Below, one piece after another: positions 26,001 to 35,192 of a stretch of 64,000 nucleotides of DNA (position 1 is its first letter; each line of letters begins with the position of its first letter). The notes beneath the pieces were generated by a model, which did not search any database, was not told the DNA's origin, and saw nothing but the letters and a program-made list of their open reading frames with translations. Origin of the DNA: Tildeniella nuda ZEHNDER 1965/U140 (lineage in GTDB: Bacteria; Cyanobacteriota; Cyanobacteriia; Leptolyngbyales; Leptolyngbyaceae). The translations under genes were made by a program, and so were the position numbers. Location: NCBI GenBank assembly GCA_019358895.1, contig JAHHIG010000015.1, forward strand, positions 1 to 64,000. The letters run 5' to 3'.

Positions 26001-28562
26001 ATGAAATTGCTTCATCGCCTGACGCAACCGTTGGAAGCACCGAGCTTCAATCGCGGCAGGCAACTGTGGACAAAGTGGGAAGCGCTGTTGCGTCAGAGCT
26101 TGAACGAACATACTCTTCTGCACCAGCTTTTGCCCTCAGCGCGATCGAGTCAATCAACTCAACCGCTGCCAGTGAGTTCAAACGGCTCCTCTGGGCAACT
26201 GAATGGACAACCTGTGTCCAAGCTGAGAGTTGCTCCAGGCAGTGCGTCTCGTTCTTATTTGCTCGTTGCCGTTACCGTTGTCTCTCTGACCAGTGTGATC
26301 GGGCATCGCTTCTACAACGCGCCAAAGTTGGATGTGGGTAAGGCTACGCCACAGACCATCGTTGCACCCGCCACCGTTACGGTTGAAGATACTAAAGCCA
26401 CAGAGGAAAAACGCAAGGTCGCTCGAAAAGAGGCAACCTCGGTACTCATGCTGGATCAGTTAATGAACCAGCGCATTGAGCAAACAATTCAGCAGCAGTT
26501 AAACCAGGGCAATGAACTGAGGCACCTGGCAGGTGCCTTTCCGTTTGCCAAAACGGCTACGTTGTCTCTTCCTATACAAACGTACTTGCGAAAAGCCTCT
26601 GCACAAGATTGGAATCAGGTTGCTACGGCTGTAAACCGGGTGCCAACCCGTCTTGATACAGCAACCGCTCGACGCGAACCCCAAACAGCAGCTTTGGATG
26701 CAACCCAGCAAAAAGTGTTTGCCGAACTGCGATCGTACCGTCGGACGGTTGGCGCAACTGACTACAACGCTTTAACGGACGCAATTACGGAAGCGCGATC
26801 GCGCTACGTCGCTGCGCTCAAGTCACTATCTCAAACACCCACTCCGGGAACATCGACTCCAGGGAGCAAACCCAGTTACGATGCATCACTGCTTGACTTG
26901 ACCGATCCAGAATGGCGGCAAACGCAAACGCGTATTCTCCAGGCAGCCGATCGCATTCTGGCGCAAGGCATTCCCTTAGAGTTGCCACAGTCCATTCTGA
27001 ATGAGGCAGTCAGACTACAGGTGAAGGATTGGGTACCCACAGGCGCAGAGCCGATCGCGACAAATATTTTGCTGGCATCGCTCCAGCCTAACCTGACACG
27101 CGATGAGACCCAAACTCGACTGAGCGCCGAACGAGCAGCACAAGACGTGAAGCCAGAAATGGTATCGATTCGTCAAGGTGAGGTTATTGTGCATTCTGGC
27201 GAGATCATCAGCACGGCTGACTTCGCCCTGCTAGATAAGTTCAAGCTGAGCCGTCGTGGCGTGGATTGGTACGGGTTAATGGGCTTCGGCGTAGTGGTGG
27301 GTGGCGCTGTCGGGATCTATTGGCTTGTAGAGCGTCGATTTCATCCGGGAATGCGTTGCCGCGATCGCATTCTGATTGTGCTGCTGACCTTCAGTACACC
27401 GCTGCTGCTGGCGCTGCATGTCCCCTCAACAAATTTGCCAGCCATCGGTCTTTTAGTAGGTAGCTTCTATGGCTCTCCGCTAGGTATTGCAGCTACGGTT
27501 TTGTTAGCGCTCTGTTTGCCCATTGGCGCGGTACTGCCGTGGAGCCATCTGCTTTCGAGTGCGGTAGGCGGCATCTTGTGCGGCTATATGGCAGGACGGC
27601 TGCGATCGCGCGAAGAGCTGGCATTGCTGGGAACCGCCGTGGGTGTCCTTCAAGGGGTGCTTTACCTGCTATTGAACGTGGTTTCGGGCGCGGGCTTTTA
27701 CACCCTCCTTGGCTCAACGGTCATTCATGGGCTAATCGGGCTTGCCTGGAGTATTGTGGCGATCGGGGTCAGCCCCTATCTGGAGCAACTATTTGACCTT
27801 GTGACGACCATTCGTTTGGTGGAACTGGCAAACCCCAACCGTCCTTTACTCAAGCAACTAGCCGCCAAAACCCCCGGCACCTTCCAGCACACGCTGTTTG
27901 TCGCCACGTTAGCAGAGGCAGCGGCGCGGGTGTTGGGCTGCAACGTCGAACTGGTCAGGGCTGGCACCCTTTATCACGACATTGGCAAAATGCACGATCC
28001 CCTGGGCTTTATTGAGAATCAGATGGGTGGACCCAACAAGCACGACCTGATCGATCACCCCTGGAAAAGCGCTGCCATCATCAAAAAACATGTTACCGAA
28101 GGCATCGTGATGGCGCGAAAGTACCGTCTGCCCAAAGCCGTGCAGTCATTTATTCCTGAGCATCAAGGCACGATGATGATCGCCTACTTCTACCATCAGG
28201 CGCAGCAACAGGTGCAGGAAGCTCTGGCAAACAGCAAGCCCATGCCGCCAATCAAGGATTTAGACTTTCAGTACGATGGACCCGCACCCCAATCGCGTGA
28301 GACTGGCATTGTGATGCTGGCTGATTCCTGCGAGGCGGCACTGCGATCGCTCAAAGATGCCACGCCCAAAGAAGCTCTGTCGATGATCAATAAAATCCTT
28401 CGCGCCCGCTGGCAAGAAAAACAACTGATTGATTCCGGTCTCACCCGCGATGATATGTCTAAAATCGCCACCGTTTTTGTCGAGGTCTGGCAGCAATCGA
28501 ATCATCAACGCATTGCCTACCCATCGAAGCCAATTAGCATTCAGCCGTCAGTCAGCAAGTAG
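26001..28562 (+). CDS. 7TM-HD family phosphodiesterase (PgpH-like)
   Basis: An 853-residue integral membrane HD protein. ATG 26001 is preferred to a GTG seven codons upstream. The order is a membrane segment (SYLLVAVTVVSLTSVIG, about residues 85-105), an extracytoplasmic 7TMR-HDED domain (to about 420), six or seven membrane helices (about 430-600), then the cytoplasmic HD domain with FQHTLFVATLAEAA, LYHDIGKMHDP, the DHPWKSAAIIKKHV metal ligands and PEHQGT. Characterised homologues (PgpH) hydrolyse c-di-AMP, so control of cyclic dinucleotide and osmotic or potassium balance is likely. Confidence 0.9.
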   Translation: MKLLHRLTQPLEAPSFNRGRQLWTKWEALLRQSLNEHTLLHQLLPSARSSQSTQPLPVSSNGSSGQLNGQPVSKLRVAPGSASRSYLLVAVTVVSLTSVIGHRFYNAPKLDVGKATPQTIVAPATVTVEDTKATEEKRKVARKEATSVLMLDQLMNQRIEQTIQQQLNQGNELRHLAGAFPFAKTATLSLPIQTYLRKASAQDWNQVATAVNRVPTRLDTATARREPQTAALDATQQKVFAELRSYRRTVGATDYNALTDAITEARSRYVAALKSLSQTPTPGTSTPGSKPSYDASLLDLTDPEWRQTQTRILQAADRILAQGIPLELPQSILNEAVRLQVKDWVPTGAEPIATNILLASLQPNLTRDETQTRLSAERAAQDVKPEMVSIRQGEVIVHSGEIISTADFALLDKFKLSRRGVDWYGLMGFGVVVGGAVGIYWLVERRFHPGMRCRDRILIVLLTFSTPLLLALHVPSTNLPAIGLLVGSFYGSPLGIAATVLLALCLPIGAVLPWSHLLSSAVGGILCGYMAGRLRSREELALLGTAVGVLQGVLYLLLNVVSGAGFYTLLGSTVIHGLIGLAWSIVAIGVSPYLEQLFDLVTTIRLVELANPNRPLLKQLAAKTPGTFQHTLFVATLAEAAARVLGCNVELVRAGTLYHDIGKMHDPLGFIENQMGGPNKHDLIDHPWKSAAIIKKHVTEGIVMARKYRLPKAVQSFIPEHQGTMMIAYFYHQAQQQVQEALANSKPMPPIKDLDFQYDGPAPQSRETGIVMLADSCEAALRSLKDATPKEALSMINKILRARWQEKQLIDSGLTRDDMSKIATVFVEVWQQSNHQRIAYPSKPISIQPSVSK

Positions 28563-28679
28563 TTCGGTGCTGTTTAGTGAATCATGCTTTAAACCTGCTC
28601 AAAACAGCATTAGTACCGATGCTTGGTTCTAGACAAGTTGTACCCTTGGTTAACGAGATCTTTCATTAGAGCTATCGTA

Positions 28680-29501
28680 TTAGCGCCTAATTGCTGCTCT
28701 ACATGCTTTACAACTGCCTGTCCCAAACTTGCTTCTGCAATTATTGCACCATGCGTTGCTGGTCTTAGTTATATGCTTTTCTCTTGCGTTACCTTGTGAG
28801 GCTGGAGACCAAAACCACCAGCTAAATTGACACTTTGGACAGTTAAGGGTCAATGCTCCTAAAGCGATCGGTACATGAAGCTTTTGAGAGCAGTGTGGGC
28901 AGGCAGTAATAATCTTCTCCTGCTGGGTTGGTTGCTCCCTCAAAATTGGTTGCTCATCCCACAGGAGTTGTCCTACCAGCTCGTACGCCTCGCTCAAAGG
29001 AATTTGCCCATTTTCCACAGCTTGAATTAATTGTTGAGCATCTTCGACACTTATTAAATCAAGCCTAAGCGGTTCTTTTAAAAATACGTAAAAGTCCGTA
29101 ATGTCATGCTGCTTGACCTCAGAGCGCCTCTCTCTTGCCTGGAGATCTTTCAGCTTGTCCCAGTATTCTTTCGATAGTTGATCACGTTTACCTTCCTGAA
29201 AACCGCCATCTTTAACGAATCTCGATATGCCATAAAAGGCGGCTCCACCAGCTACAGCAGCACCAGCTACAAGCGCAACGGGAGCAGCAGCCACAGTCAA
29301 AGTGAAACCTGTTAAAGCTGTAATGATTGGGATAGAAGCTGTTGTTGCTCCAAAGATTGCAGCAGCAGCACCAGTACCAACAGCACCTAATGCAGTAATT
29401 CCAACACTAGCAAGAATTCCAACTTTATCATCTGGATTTTGTTCTAACCGCTCGATAGCTTTGAGAAGCTGTTCCTTTGTGAAATTTTGAGTGTTCGACA
29501 T
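28680..29501 (-). CDS. Glycine-rich membrane protein with zinc ribbon; C-terminus possibly frameshifted
   Basis: A 273-residue protein of unknown function. A short N-terminal helix (F-T-K-E-Q-L-L-K-A-I-E-R-L-E-Q-N-P) leads into a long Ala/Gly-rich hydrophobic region (about residues 28-95) with glycine-zipper spacing, then a charged helical part, then a zinc ribbon C-P-H-C...C-P-K-C (about 200-225) followed by WWFW. The final 25 residues are Cys/Arg-rich and look unlike the rest. Another frame of the same strand, entered just before them, reads GAIIAEASLGQAVVKHVEQQ and stays open to 28610, a more protein-like ending. A frameshift near 28765-28785 is therefore possible. It follows the similar protein at 29531. 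Confidence 0.6.
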   Translation of the reverse strand: MSNTQNFTKEQLLKAIERLEQNPDDKVGILASVGITALGAVGTGAAAAIFGATTASIPIITALTGFTLTVAAAPVALVAGAAVAGGAAFYGISRFVKDGGFQEGKRDQLSKEYWDKLKDLQARERRSEVKQHDITDFYVFLKEPLRLDLISVEDAQQLIQAVENGQIPLSEAYELVGQLLWDEQPILREQPTQQEKIITACPHCSQKLHVPIALGALTLNCPKCQFSWWFWSPASQGNAREKHITKTSNAWCNNCRSKFGTGSCKACRAAIRR

Positions 29502-29530
29502 TTTGGGTTTTAGAGATTTAGAAATAAAAG

Positions 29531-30034
29531 TTAAGCAGTGGTGGTATTGGGAAACACAGTACTGAACACATCTTTAAGAAGTGCAAAGAAGTGTTGGGCA
29601 ATTTCAACAATATCTTCACCCACACCTTGAAACTGTTTATCAAGTCTGTGTCCAATGACTGCGCCAACTGCTGTAATGGTTATGCCTAATATTGCTGCTA
29701 TTGGTGCTAGAAGTTGACCTAGAAACGGTATTGAGGTTATTAAACCTGCAATGGCACCACCAATTACTGCCCCGATTCCAGCGCCTGCAACTAGAAAAGG
29801 ATGCGCTTTCACAAACTCGATAACTTTGAGGAGTACAATCTTCCCGACCGAAAAAACTTTGCCTGCTACTTTCTTGGTGTAGGTCAGAATTTGGTGCAAT
29901 CGACTGACAACTTCTTCGGGAAGATCGAGTTCTTGCAGCTTTATATAAAGTTCGCTACTACTTAACGATTCAGCCTCGGCATTCCAAAGTGCTAATTTCA
30001 GATTTGCTTGCGGTGTTGATAGGTTCTGTTTCAT
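29531..30034 (-). CDS. Small glycine-zipper membrane protein
   Basis: A 167-residue protein with no recognised family. A soluble helical N-terminus (about 1-75) precedes two hydrophobic Gly/Ala-rich segments (VAGAGIGAVIGGAIAGL at about 84-100 and a second from 105 to 130), then an amphipathic C-terminal helix. GxxxG spacing suggests helix packing or oligomer formation in a membrane. It is 29 bases upstream of the zinc-ribbon protein with the same kind of segment, so the two form a probable operon. Pore-forming or membrane-shaping roles are conceivable, but nothing in the sequence proves either. Confidence 0.55.
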   Translation of the reverse strand: MKQNLSTPQANLKLALWNAEAESLSSSELYIKLQELDLPEEVVSRLHQILTYTKKVAGKVFSVGKIVLLKVIEFVKAHPFLVAGAGIGAVIGGAIAGLITSIPFLGQLLAPIAAILGITITAVGAVIGHRLDKQFQGVGEDIVEIAQHFFALLKDVFSTVFPNTTTA

Positions 30035-30235
30035 TTCTAAAGTTCAAAACTCAAACTGCTTTGAACTTTAGATTAACCTTCACTACAAACATTTGAGATT
30101 GGTGATTGCACGACGAATATTTTGCTGTATACCATCGGGATAAGTGGATCTACAGTTGAGTTCCGTTTCTCTGCTCAAGCTAATTTAGGATATTTGTCAT
30201 CAGGACTGTTTTAAAGCGAAGTGAGTCGCCCAAAG

Positions 30236-31075
30236 CTATCCTTTTACCCCACTCCCAGATTCGGTGGGGACGATGTAGTGTTGCATGGCAATGAAGAAGA
30301 GCAAAATGGGCGCGATCGAAATCACAGAACCTGCTGCAATCAAGCGCCAGTCGAGCGAAAAGGTGCCTGCCAGCGTTGCGACACCGAGCGGGAGAGTGTA
30401 GTATTCGGGGCGATCGAGCACAATCAGGGGCCACAGAAAATCGCTCCAGGAGCCAATGAACACAAAGATTGCCAGCGTCACCAGCGCGGGACGAATCGCG
30501 GGGATCATCACGTACCACCAGATGCCCAGTTCCGAGCAGCCATCCATCCGTCCTGCTTCTTCTAATTCTTTGGGTACGCCTTGAAATGCTTGTCGTAATA
30601 AGAAGATGCCAAACGCAGAGGCGATCGCCGGAAAAATTACGCCCAGATAACTATTCCGCAACCCCAACTGCACTGCCAGCACGTACAGCGGAATCATCAC
30701 AATCTGAAACGGAATCATAATCGTGGCAACGATCAGCGTAAAAAAGACTTCTCGCCCTCGAAAGTTGAGCCGTGCCAGCGGATAGGCTGCCAGCGCACAA
30801 AGCAGCAAATTCAACCCAACCGTCAAGACTGCTACGATCGTACTGTTCAACAAATAGCGCCCAAACGGGTTCGCTTTCCAGACCGTGACAAAATTCTGAA
30901 AGGTCGGCTGGGTGGGAAATAGCTGTGGCGGAAACTGGAAAATATCCTCTGTGGGAGATTTCAGCGAGGTACTGATCAACCACACCAATGGAATGAGCAT
31001 GGCGATCGCGATCGCGCCCAACATCCCATAAATCCAAACGTGTTGCCAGAATCGCGATCGCTGCCGTTGAGTCAT
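30236..31075 (-). CDS. Carbohydrate ABC transporter permease (MalG type), orphan
   Basis: A 279-residue permease with six hydrophobic segments and the EAA loop L-E-E-A-G-R-M-D-G-C-S-E-L-G-I (near residue 185). It is related to the sugar permease at 11894 but not a close copy, and resembles osmolyte or oligosaccharide permeases (GgtD/UgpE group). No binding protein, second permease or ATPase lies next to it. The only close neighbour, eight bases upstream on the same strand, is a methyltransferase, so its partner genes must lie elsewhere or were lost. Confidence 0.88.
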   Translation of the reverse strand: MTQRQRSRFWQHVWIYGMLGAIAIAMLIPLVWLISTSLKSPTEDIFQFPPQLFPTQPTFQNFVTVWKANPFGRYLLNSTIVAVLTVGLNLLLCALAAYPLARLNFRGREVFFTLIVATIMIPFQIVMIPLYVLAVQLGLRNSYLGVIFPAIASAFGIFLLRQAFQGVPKELEEAGRMDGCSELGIWWYVMIPAIRPALVTLAIFVFIGSWSDFLWPLIVLDRPEYYTLPLGVATLAGTFSLDWRLIAAGSVISIAPILLFFIAMQHYIVPTESGSGVKG

Positions 31076-31083
31076 AGTGCTGT

Positions 31084-31884
31084 TTATTTTGTTGCCACAA
31101 CTGCCAGATTCCAGGCAAACCGTTTTGTCAATGGTAAGGCTTTCAGCGCCCGATCGAGCGTTTCTAACCGCTTATAGTCAGGCTCTAACCGCTCGTGTTC
31201 CAGAATAATCTTTTTCCAGTAGCGTTCCTCGTTTGGGTTCACCTTTTCGATCAGGTAAAAGCGCAGGAAAATCCAGAGGGTCGCCAGCCAGAAGGTATCG
31301 TAATGAGTTTCGGCAAAGCGCGATCGCACAAAATTAGTGATATTGATATCTAACGGCGTTTCGTCTTCTGTCCGTACTTTTGTCGCAATGCGACGATAGA
31401 CGTTGATTACGGGATTATGCTTCAGTGGATCCCAAAAACAGGCTTTGCCTCCCGGCTTTAAGACCCGATACATTTCCTGAATCGCAAGACAGGGATCGGG
31501 AATATGATGCAGCAGGTTTGAGGCATACACAATGTCGAAGGTGTTGTCGGGGAAGTCGATCGCCATTGCATTCACCACTTTCCCCTCAACCTCAACCTGA
31601 TTCGTCGCTGCCAGTTTGAGCGCCACATCCACCATGCCCGGTGAATAGTCAGCCGCCACGCAGCGTGCCCCTTTGGTTGCAAAATACACGCTGTTTTCAC
31701 CAGCACCACAGCCCAAATCTAGCAGATACTTGCCGCGCAGATCACCCAACTGCTTGAGAATAAAGCGATTTTCCGGTGCGGTACACGCCTCAAAATAGTC
31801 GGCAACGCGAATACCGTCTACGTCGATGACCGCTGCCCACTGGTCATGAAATTGCTGCTCTTTCTGAAGAATGTCGTCTTGCAT
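31084..31884 (-). CDS. Class I SAM-dependent methyltransferase
   Basis: A 266-residue soluble methyltransferase. Motif I is LLDLGCGAGENSVYFA, followed by CVAADYSPGMVDVALK (motif II), IDFPDNTFDIVYASNLLHHI (motif IV with the UbiE-like L-H-H) and VLKPGGKACFWDP. The C-terminal part, rich in Arg and aromatic residues, is of the kind seen in lipid or small-molecule methyltransferases. Substrate unknown. Between it and hicA (31885-32048) a 48-codon minus-strand frame ending ILRQRQAAGDNGEATV lacks a start and may be a gene remnant. Confidence 0.88.
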   Translation of the reverse strand: MQDDILQKEQQFHDQWAAVIDVDGIRVADYFEACTAPENRFILKQLGDLRGKYLLDLGCGAGENSVYFATKGARCVAADYSPGMVDVALKLAATNQVEVEGKVVNAMAIDFPDNTFDIVYASNLLHHIPDPCLAIQEMYRVLKPGGKACFWDPLKHNPVINVYRRIATKVRTEDETPLDINITNFVRSRFAETHYDTFWLATLWIFLRFYLIEKVNPNEERYWKKIILEHERLEPDYKRLETLDRALKALPLTKRFAWNLAVVATK

Positions 31885-32048
31885 TATGGTCGATCGTGGC
31901 TAAACCGTTGCCTCACCATTGTCGCCTGCTGCTTGCCTTTGTCGCAAAATAGCGGCTTGAATTTTGGCATCAAAGTCATGATCGTCTACGGCTGTAATGA
32001 TGTTGCATGGACGATCGCCCAACCGATCCAGACATGACCCAAGCGTTT

Positions 32049-32273
32049 TCAACGAGCTTCCAGCAGCTCCTCGACTGTCAAATTAATATTGCTGGCAATC
32101 TGCCGCAACAAACTGGGAGAAATGTCGCGCCCTTTGTGGAATGGCACTGTGGTTGCTCGACCATCCTCGTGACGAAACTGCTTAGGTGATCCTTTTTGGC
32201 GCACTTCTACAAAGCCAAGGTTTTCTAGAATCCGAACTGCTGCTTGAGGCTTCAAAACAGGAATGCTGCCCAT
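32049..32273 (-). CDS. hicA: HicA-family toxin
   Basis: A 74-residue HicA-type double-stranded RNA-binding-fold toxin, an mRNA interferase. Typical features are I-P-V-L-K at the start, ILENLGFVEVRQKGSPKQF with the catalytic His in F-R-H-E-D-G, and TVPFHKGRDISPSLLRQI. It lies three bases after hicB, in the antitoxin-first order hicB-hicA seen in many genomes. Confidence 0.92.
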   Translation of the reverse strand: MGSIPVLKPQAAVRILENLGFVEVRQKGSPKQFRHEDGRATTVPFHKGRDISPSLLRQIASNINLTVEELLEAR

Positions 32274-32276
32274 TGT

Positions 32277-32486
32277 CTACCCAACGACGATTTGTTGAGT
32301 GCCAACAAACGTTGTATCAAATCTGACTTGCTCATCTTCCAGAAGCGTCTCAATGACTTCCTGTAAGTTCTCGTGCAACTCATCCAATGTCTCACCCTGA
32401 GAATGGGCACCAGGAAAGCCAGGAACATAGCCAACATACAGATTTGTCTCAGAATCTTGCTCAACGATCGCTGTAAACGTTCTCAT
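32277..32486 (-). CDS. hicB: HicB-family antitoxin
   Basis: A 69-residue short HicB antitoxin with the partial RNase H-like fold: F-T-A-I-V-E-Q-D, YVGYVPGFPGAHSQGETLDE and LHENLQEVIETLL. The C-terminal DNA-binding domain found in longer HicB proteins is absent, so autoregulation would need another region or partner. It forms a module with hicA at 32049. Confidence 0.92.
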   Translation of the reverse strand: MRTFTAIVEQDSETNLYVGYVPGFPGAHSQGETLDELHENLQEVIETLLEDEQVRFDTTFVGTQQIVVG

Positions 32487-32625
32487 ACTTGTTCCCCAAT
32501 CAGCACCTCAATTCTAACTAGATATTGAAACCCTCACTAGTAGCGTTTGTTTTTATAGTATGTCTCTTTCCAATCATTGCCAAAATGCCTGACAATCTCA
32601 AATGTAATGTGGCGAGAGCAATGTT

Positions 32626-32766
32626 CTAATAACCATTGCCATCTTTTTTGACGATCAATGCAATCTCGTCAGCCATGACAGACTGGATGTAAATTGTTTT
32701 AAGTGTCTGATCGTAACGAAAAACCTGAATCGGCTGGTACAGATTGGATAATAAGCTGTTCATCAT
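32626..32766 (-). CDS. DUF6888-like small protein, probably truncated
   Basis: A 46-residue frame, M-M-N-S then LLSNLYQPIQVFRYDQTLKT, ending I-V-K-K-D-G-N-G-Y. The L-S-N-L-Y-x-P-I-x-x-F-R-Y-D core is what I remember of the cyanobacterial DUF6888 family, usually about 60 residues with a Cys-containing N-terminal helix that is missing here. An in-frame TGA directly precedes the first ATG and no good ribosome binding site is seen, so it may be a remnant. The rest of the 430-base gap (32487-32916) shows nothing. Confidence 0.5.
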   Translation of the reverse strand: MMNSLLSNLYQPIQVFRYDQTLKTIYIQSVMADEIALIVKKDGNGY

Positions 32767-32916
32767 TCAAACTGGGTATTTAAGAGGCTGAAACTCTTTA
32801 CTGGCTTCGATCGCTTTGAAAAAACTTAAATGCATAACAGCTTAGTAAGTGCCAAAACCTTCAAGCTGATTAAAACAGCGCTTGAACTAAGTTCTCTGTT
32901 CATCTTGACGCTAATT

Positions 32917-33630
32917 CTAACTTCTACCTGAGGATTGACCTTCAGTGGTAGCGATTTCACCCGTCTCCATCAATTGCTTAAAACGGCTCAGCTCGTCACC
33001 AATCTGTTGTTCTGGTGCTTCGCCAAAAAGCTTAGCAAAAGCAACCCCAACAGCACCACCGGGTGGATTGTATTCAGTCACGACTTTTACTTCTGTACCA
33101 CGATCGGCAGGAGCAGGTTTGAAGCGGACGAAACCAGAATGATCGACATCAGCACCTTCAACCGATGCCCATGCAATAAGCTCATTCGGTCGATCGTCGA
33201 GAATATCCGCATCCCACTCAATGCTTTGCCCCAAAGGTGCTTTAGCCACCCAGTGCGATCGACGCCGATCAATCACAGTAATGGATTGAATGTGCTTCAT
33301 AAAGCTAGGCAATTGCTCAAAGTTGCGCCAATAGTTGTAAAGTTCTTCGGCTGATCGATTAATGGTGACTGTTTTTTCCACCCGAAGCGTTTTGTTGATC
33401 CCAACGGCTTCAATGACTGCATCCGGTAAGCTTTTTTGACCTTGAACACCGTGATAGGCAAGACTACCGCCTGCTACTGCTGTCAAAATACCGCGCAGCG
33501 AACCTTGCTGTAAGCCAAACAGCACCATTGCACCACCACCAATCACCGATGCCCAGCGTTCGATATCACTAGGAGCATTGTCTGATTCTTGCGAATTTTG
33601 TGGTGTGATTGTTTCTTCCATGTTTTGCAT
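32917..33630 (-). CDS. SRPBCC (polyketide cyclase/dehydrase-like) family protein
   Basis: A 237-residue protein. The N-terminus (about 22-60) has two short hydrophobic stretches, WASVIGGGAMVLFGLQ and ILTAVAGGSLAYHG, like the DUF2892 membrane part found fused to such domains. The SRPBCC domain follows from about residue 80: VEKTVTINRSAEELYNYWRN and E-W-D-A-D-I-L-D-D-R-P-N-E-L-I-A-W. These bind hydrophobic ligands; this architecture is common in stress-induced cyanobacterial loci. Followed by an SDR upstream on the same strand (54-base gap), likely the same operon. Confidence 0.85.
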   Translation of the reverse strand: MQNMEETITPQNSQESDNAPSDIERWASVIGGGAMVLFGLQQGSLRGILTAVAGGSLAYHGVQGQKSLPDAVIEAVGINKTLRVEKTVTINRSAEELYNYWRNFEQLPSFMKHIQSITVIDRRRSHWVAKAPLGQSIEWDADILDDRPNELIAWASVEGADVDHSGFVRFKPAPADRGTEVKVVTEYNPPGGAVGVAFAKLFGEAPEQQIGDELSRFKQLMETGEIATTEGQSSGRS

Positions 33631-33684
33631 TCTCCCGTGAGCGTTTCACTTAATTCAGCATCAACTGCCTGTTTTGATCAAGTC

Positions 33685-34704
33685 TCAACCATCTTTACCA
33701 AACGCCTGTGTAGCCAATAGAGCTAGAAAAGCTGCACCTAAAGCCGTTCCAGCCGCTCCCCAGCCGATAGCAGGGTTGCGATCGAGCCAATCGGTTAGGC
33801 TAGGAATTTCAAGGTGACCAAAATCGCCTTCAACGCGATCGTTTTCTGACACTGGTTCGTAAAGGTTATTGGGTGCATCTGCCGACTTCAGTTCATCAGT
33901 TCGTTGACCCTGGAAGCCAGCTAATACCAGCAAAGCATCAACTAATGAGGGCGATAGGCGCTGCAATACATCCAGTACTTTACCAACATCGCCAACAATA
34001 AAGTCGCGTGTTGGATGTTCTGCGGTGTAGAGGACAGCATCAGCAACGAGGCTCGGTGCGTAGTAGGGTGGTATGCCAGTTGGTTTCACACCTAGTTTGG
34101 TCAATACATTGTTGTAAAAGGGCGTGTTGATTACCGCTGGCTTAATGCTAGTAACGCTAACGTCACTACCTTCATGCTTCAACTCAACCCGTAACGATTC
34201 TAGAAAGCCTTCTACACCATGCTTGGCTGAGGAATAAGAACTTTGTAAGGGCAATGCTCGTCTCCCTTCCATTGAGGAGATGTGGAGCAGCGCGCCACGC
34301 CCTTCACGCTTCAGGTGCGGCAATGCCACCATTGCTCCATACACTTGCCCCATCAAAGTGACATCAATCACGCGACGAAACTCATCGGGTGTAACCTGTT
34401 CAAACGGGGCAATGACAGCAGTGGCAGACGAATGAACCCACGTGTCTAAGCGACCGTAAGTGGCGATCGTCTTGTCTGCAATGGCTTTCACTTGCTCAAA
34501 CACTGAGACATCAGCTACGATCTCTGTCGCTTTACCACCAAACTGATGAATCTCATCCACCAAAGACTGAAGTCCTGCCTCGCCGCGAGCCGCGACTACA
34601 ACACTTGCGCCACGTCTTGCAAAACGAAGAGCTGCTTCACGTCCAATGCCACTTGATGCGCCAACGATCGCGACGACCTGCTGCTCTATCGGCTTTAACT
34701 GCAT
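33685..34704 (-). CDS. SDR family oxidoreductase with C-terminal membrane segment
   Basis: A 339-residue SDR; start at M-Q-L-K-P-I-E (34704) because AAGGAG stands seven bases upstream. Cofactor motif VGASSGIGREAALRFA; R-R/G-E-A-G-L-Q in the second strand region suits NADPH; catalytic Ser in LLHISSMEG and Y-S-S-A-K-H-G. The C-terminus adds about 90 residues with an Asp-rich part and a last hydrophobic helix (AAGTALGAAFLALLA). SDRs of this size and tail are common next to SRPBCC and stress genes. Substrate unknown. Confidence 0.88.
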   Translation of the reverse strand: MQLKPIEQQVVAIVGASSGIGREAALRFARRGASVVVAARGEAGLQSLVDEIHQFGGKATEIVADVSVFEQVKAIADKTIATYGRLDTWVHSSATAVIAPFEQVTPDEFRRVIDVTLMGQVYGAMVALPHLKREGRGALLHISSMEGRRALPLQSSYSSAKHGVEGFLESLRVELKHEGSDVSVTSIKPAVINTPFYNNVLTKLGVKPTGIPPYYAPSLVADAVLYTAEHPTRDFIVGDVGKVLDVLQRLSPSLVDALLVLAGFQGQRTDELKSADAPNNLYEPVSENDRVEGDFGHLEIPSLTDWLDRNPAIGWGAAGTALGAAFLALLATQAFGKDG

Positions 34705-35192
34705 TTTGCTCCTTAAAACGGTTTTCAACTGGTTAACGCAATGTCCGTAGTGGACATATACTTTGCGGGCGGTTTAGAGCAATGGCATCCAACGCTCAAA
34801 GTAATTAGTAGCGTTCATTTTAAGCTTGTGCACTAAATCTACTGATAAACAGGTTTGCCTCCGTCTGTCAGAAGACAGAGCCTGAGCAAGCATAAGAGCC
34901 AAGATAAATCTGACTGTATCAAATGTAATTCCAGCAAATTGACGCTGACAAAGCTGGTTGACACGGTTGAAGGAATACGTAAGTGTAATTTAACCAGGTG
35001 CAAGAGCTTGCTAAAAAATAACTACACACTTTTGGATCAGCGGTCAGCGATCAGCTTTTCGCTGACGGCTGACAGCTACAGACCATGCTGTTATTTCTGT
35101 ACAACTCCTAAGCAGTCACTGTAGAGAGATAGCAAAAGCCTATGAACGTTCTTCGGGTTGGGTCAACTCTCTAGCAAAGCAGCGCTGTAGTG
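34705..35192. other. Long divergent intergenic region, no supported gene
   Basis: 488 bases upstream of two divergent genes. It includes a TTGACA at about 34959 suited to a -35 element, a small hairpin CTGTC-AGAA-GACAG, and degenerate CAGCGGTCAGCGATCAGC-type repeats near 35040-35080. No coding frame is convincing on either strand. Confidence 0.45.
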
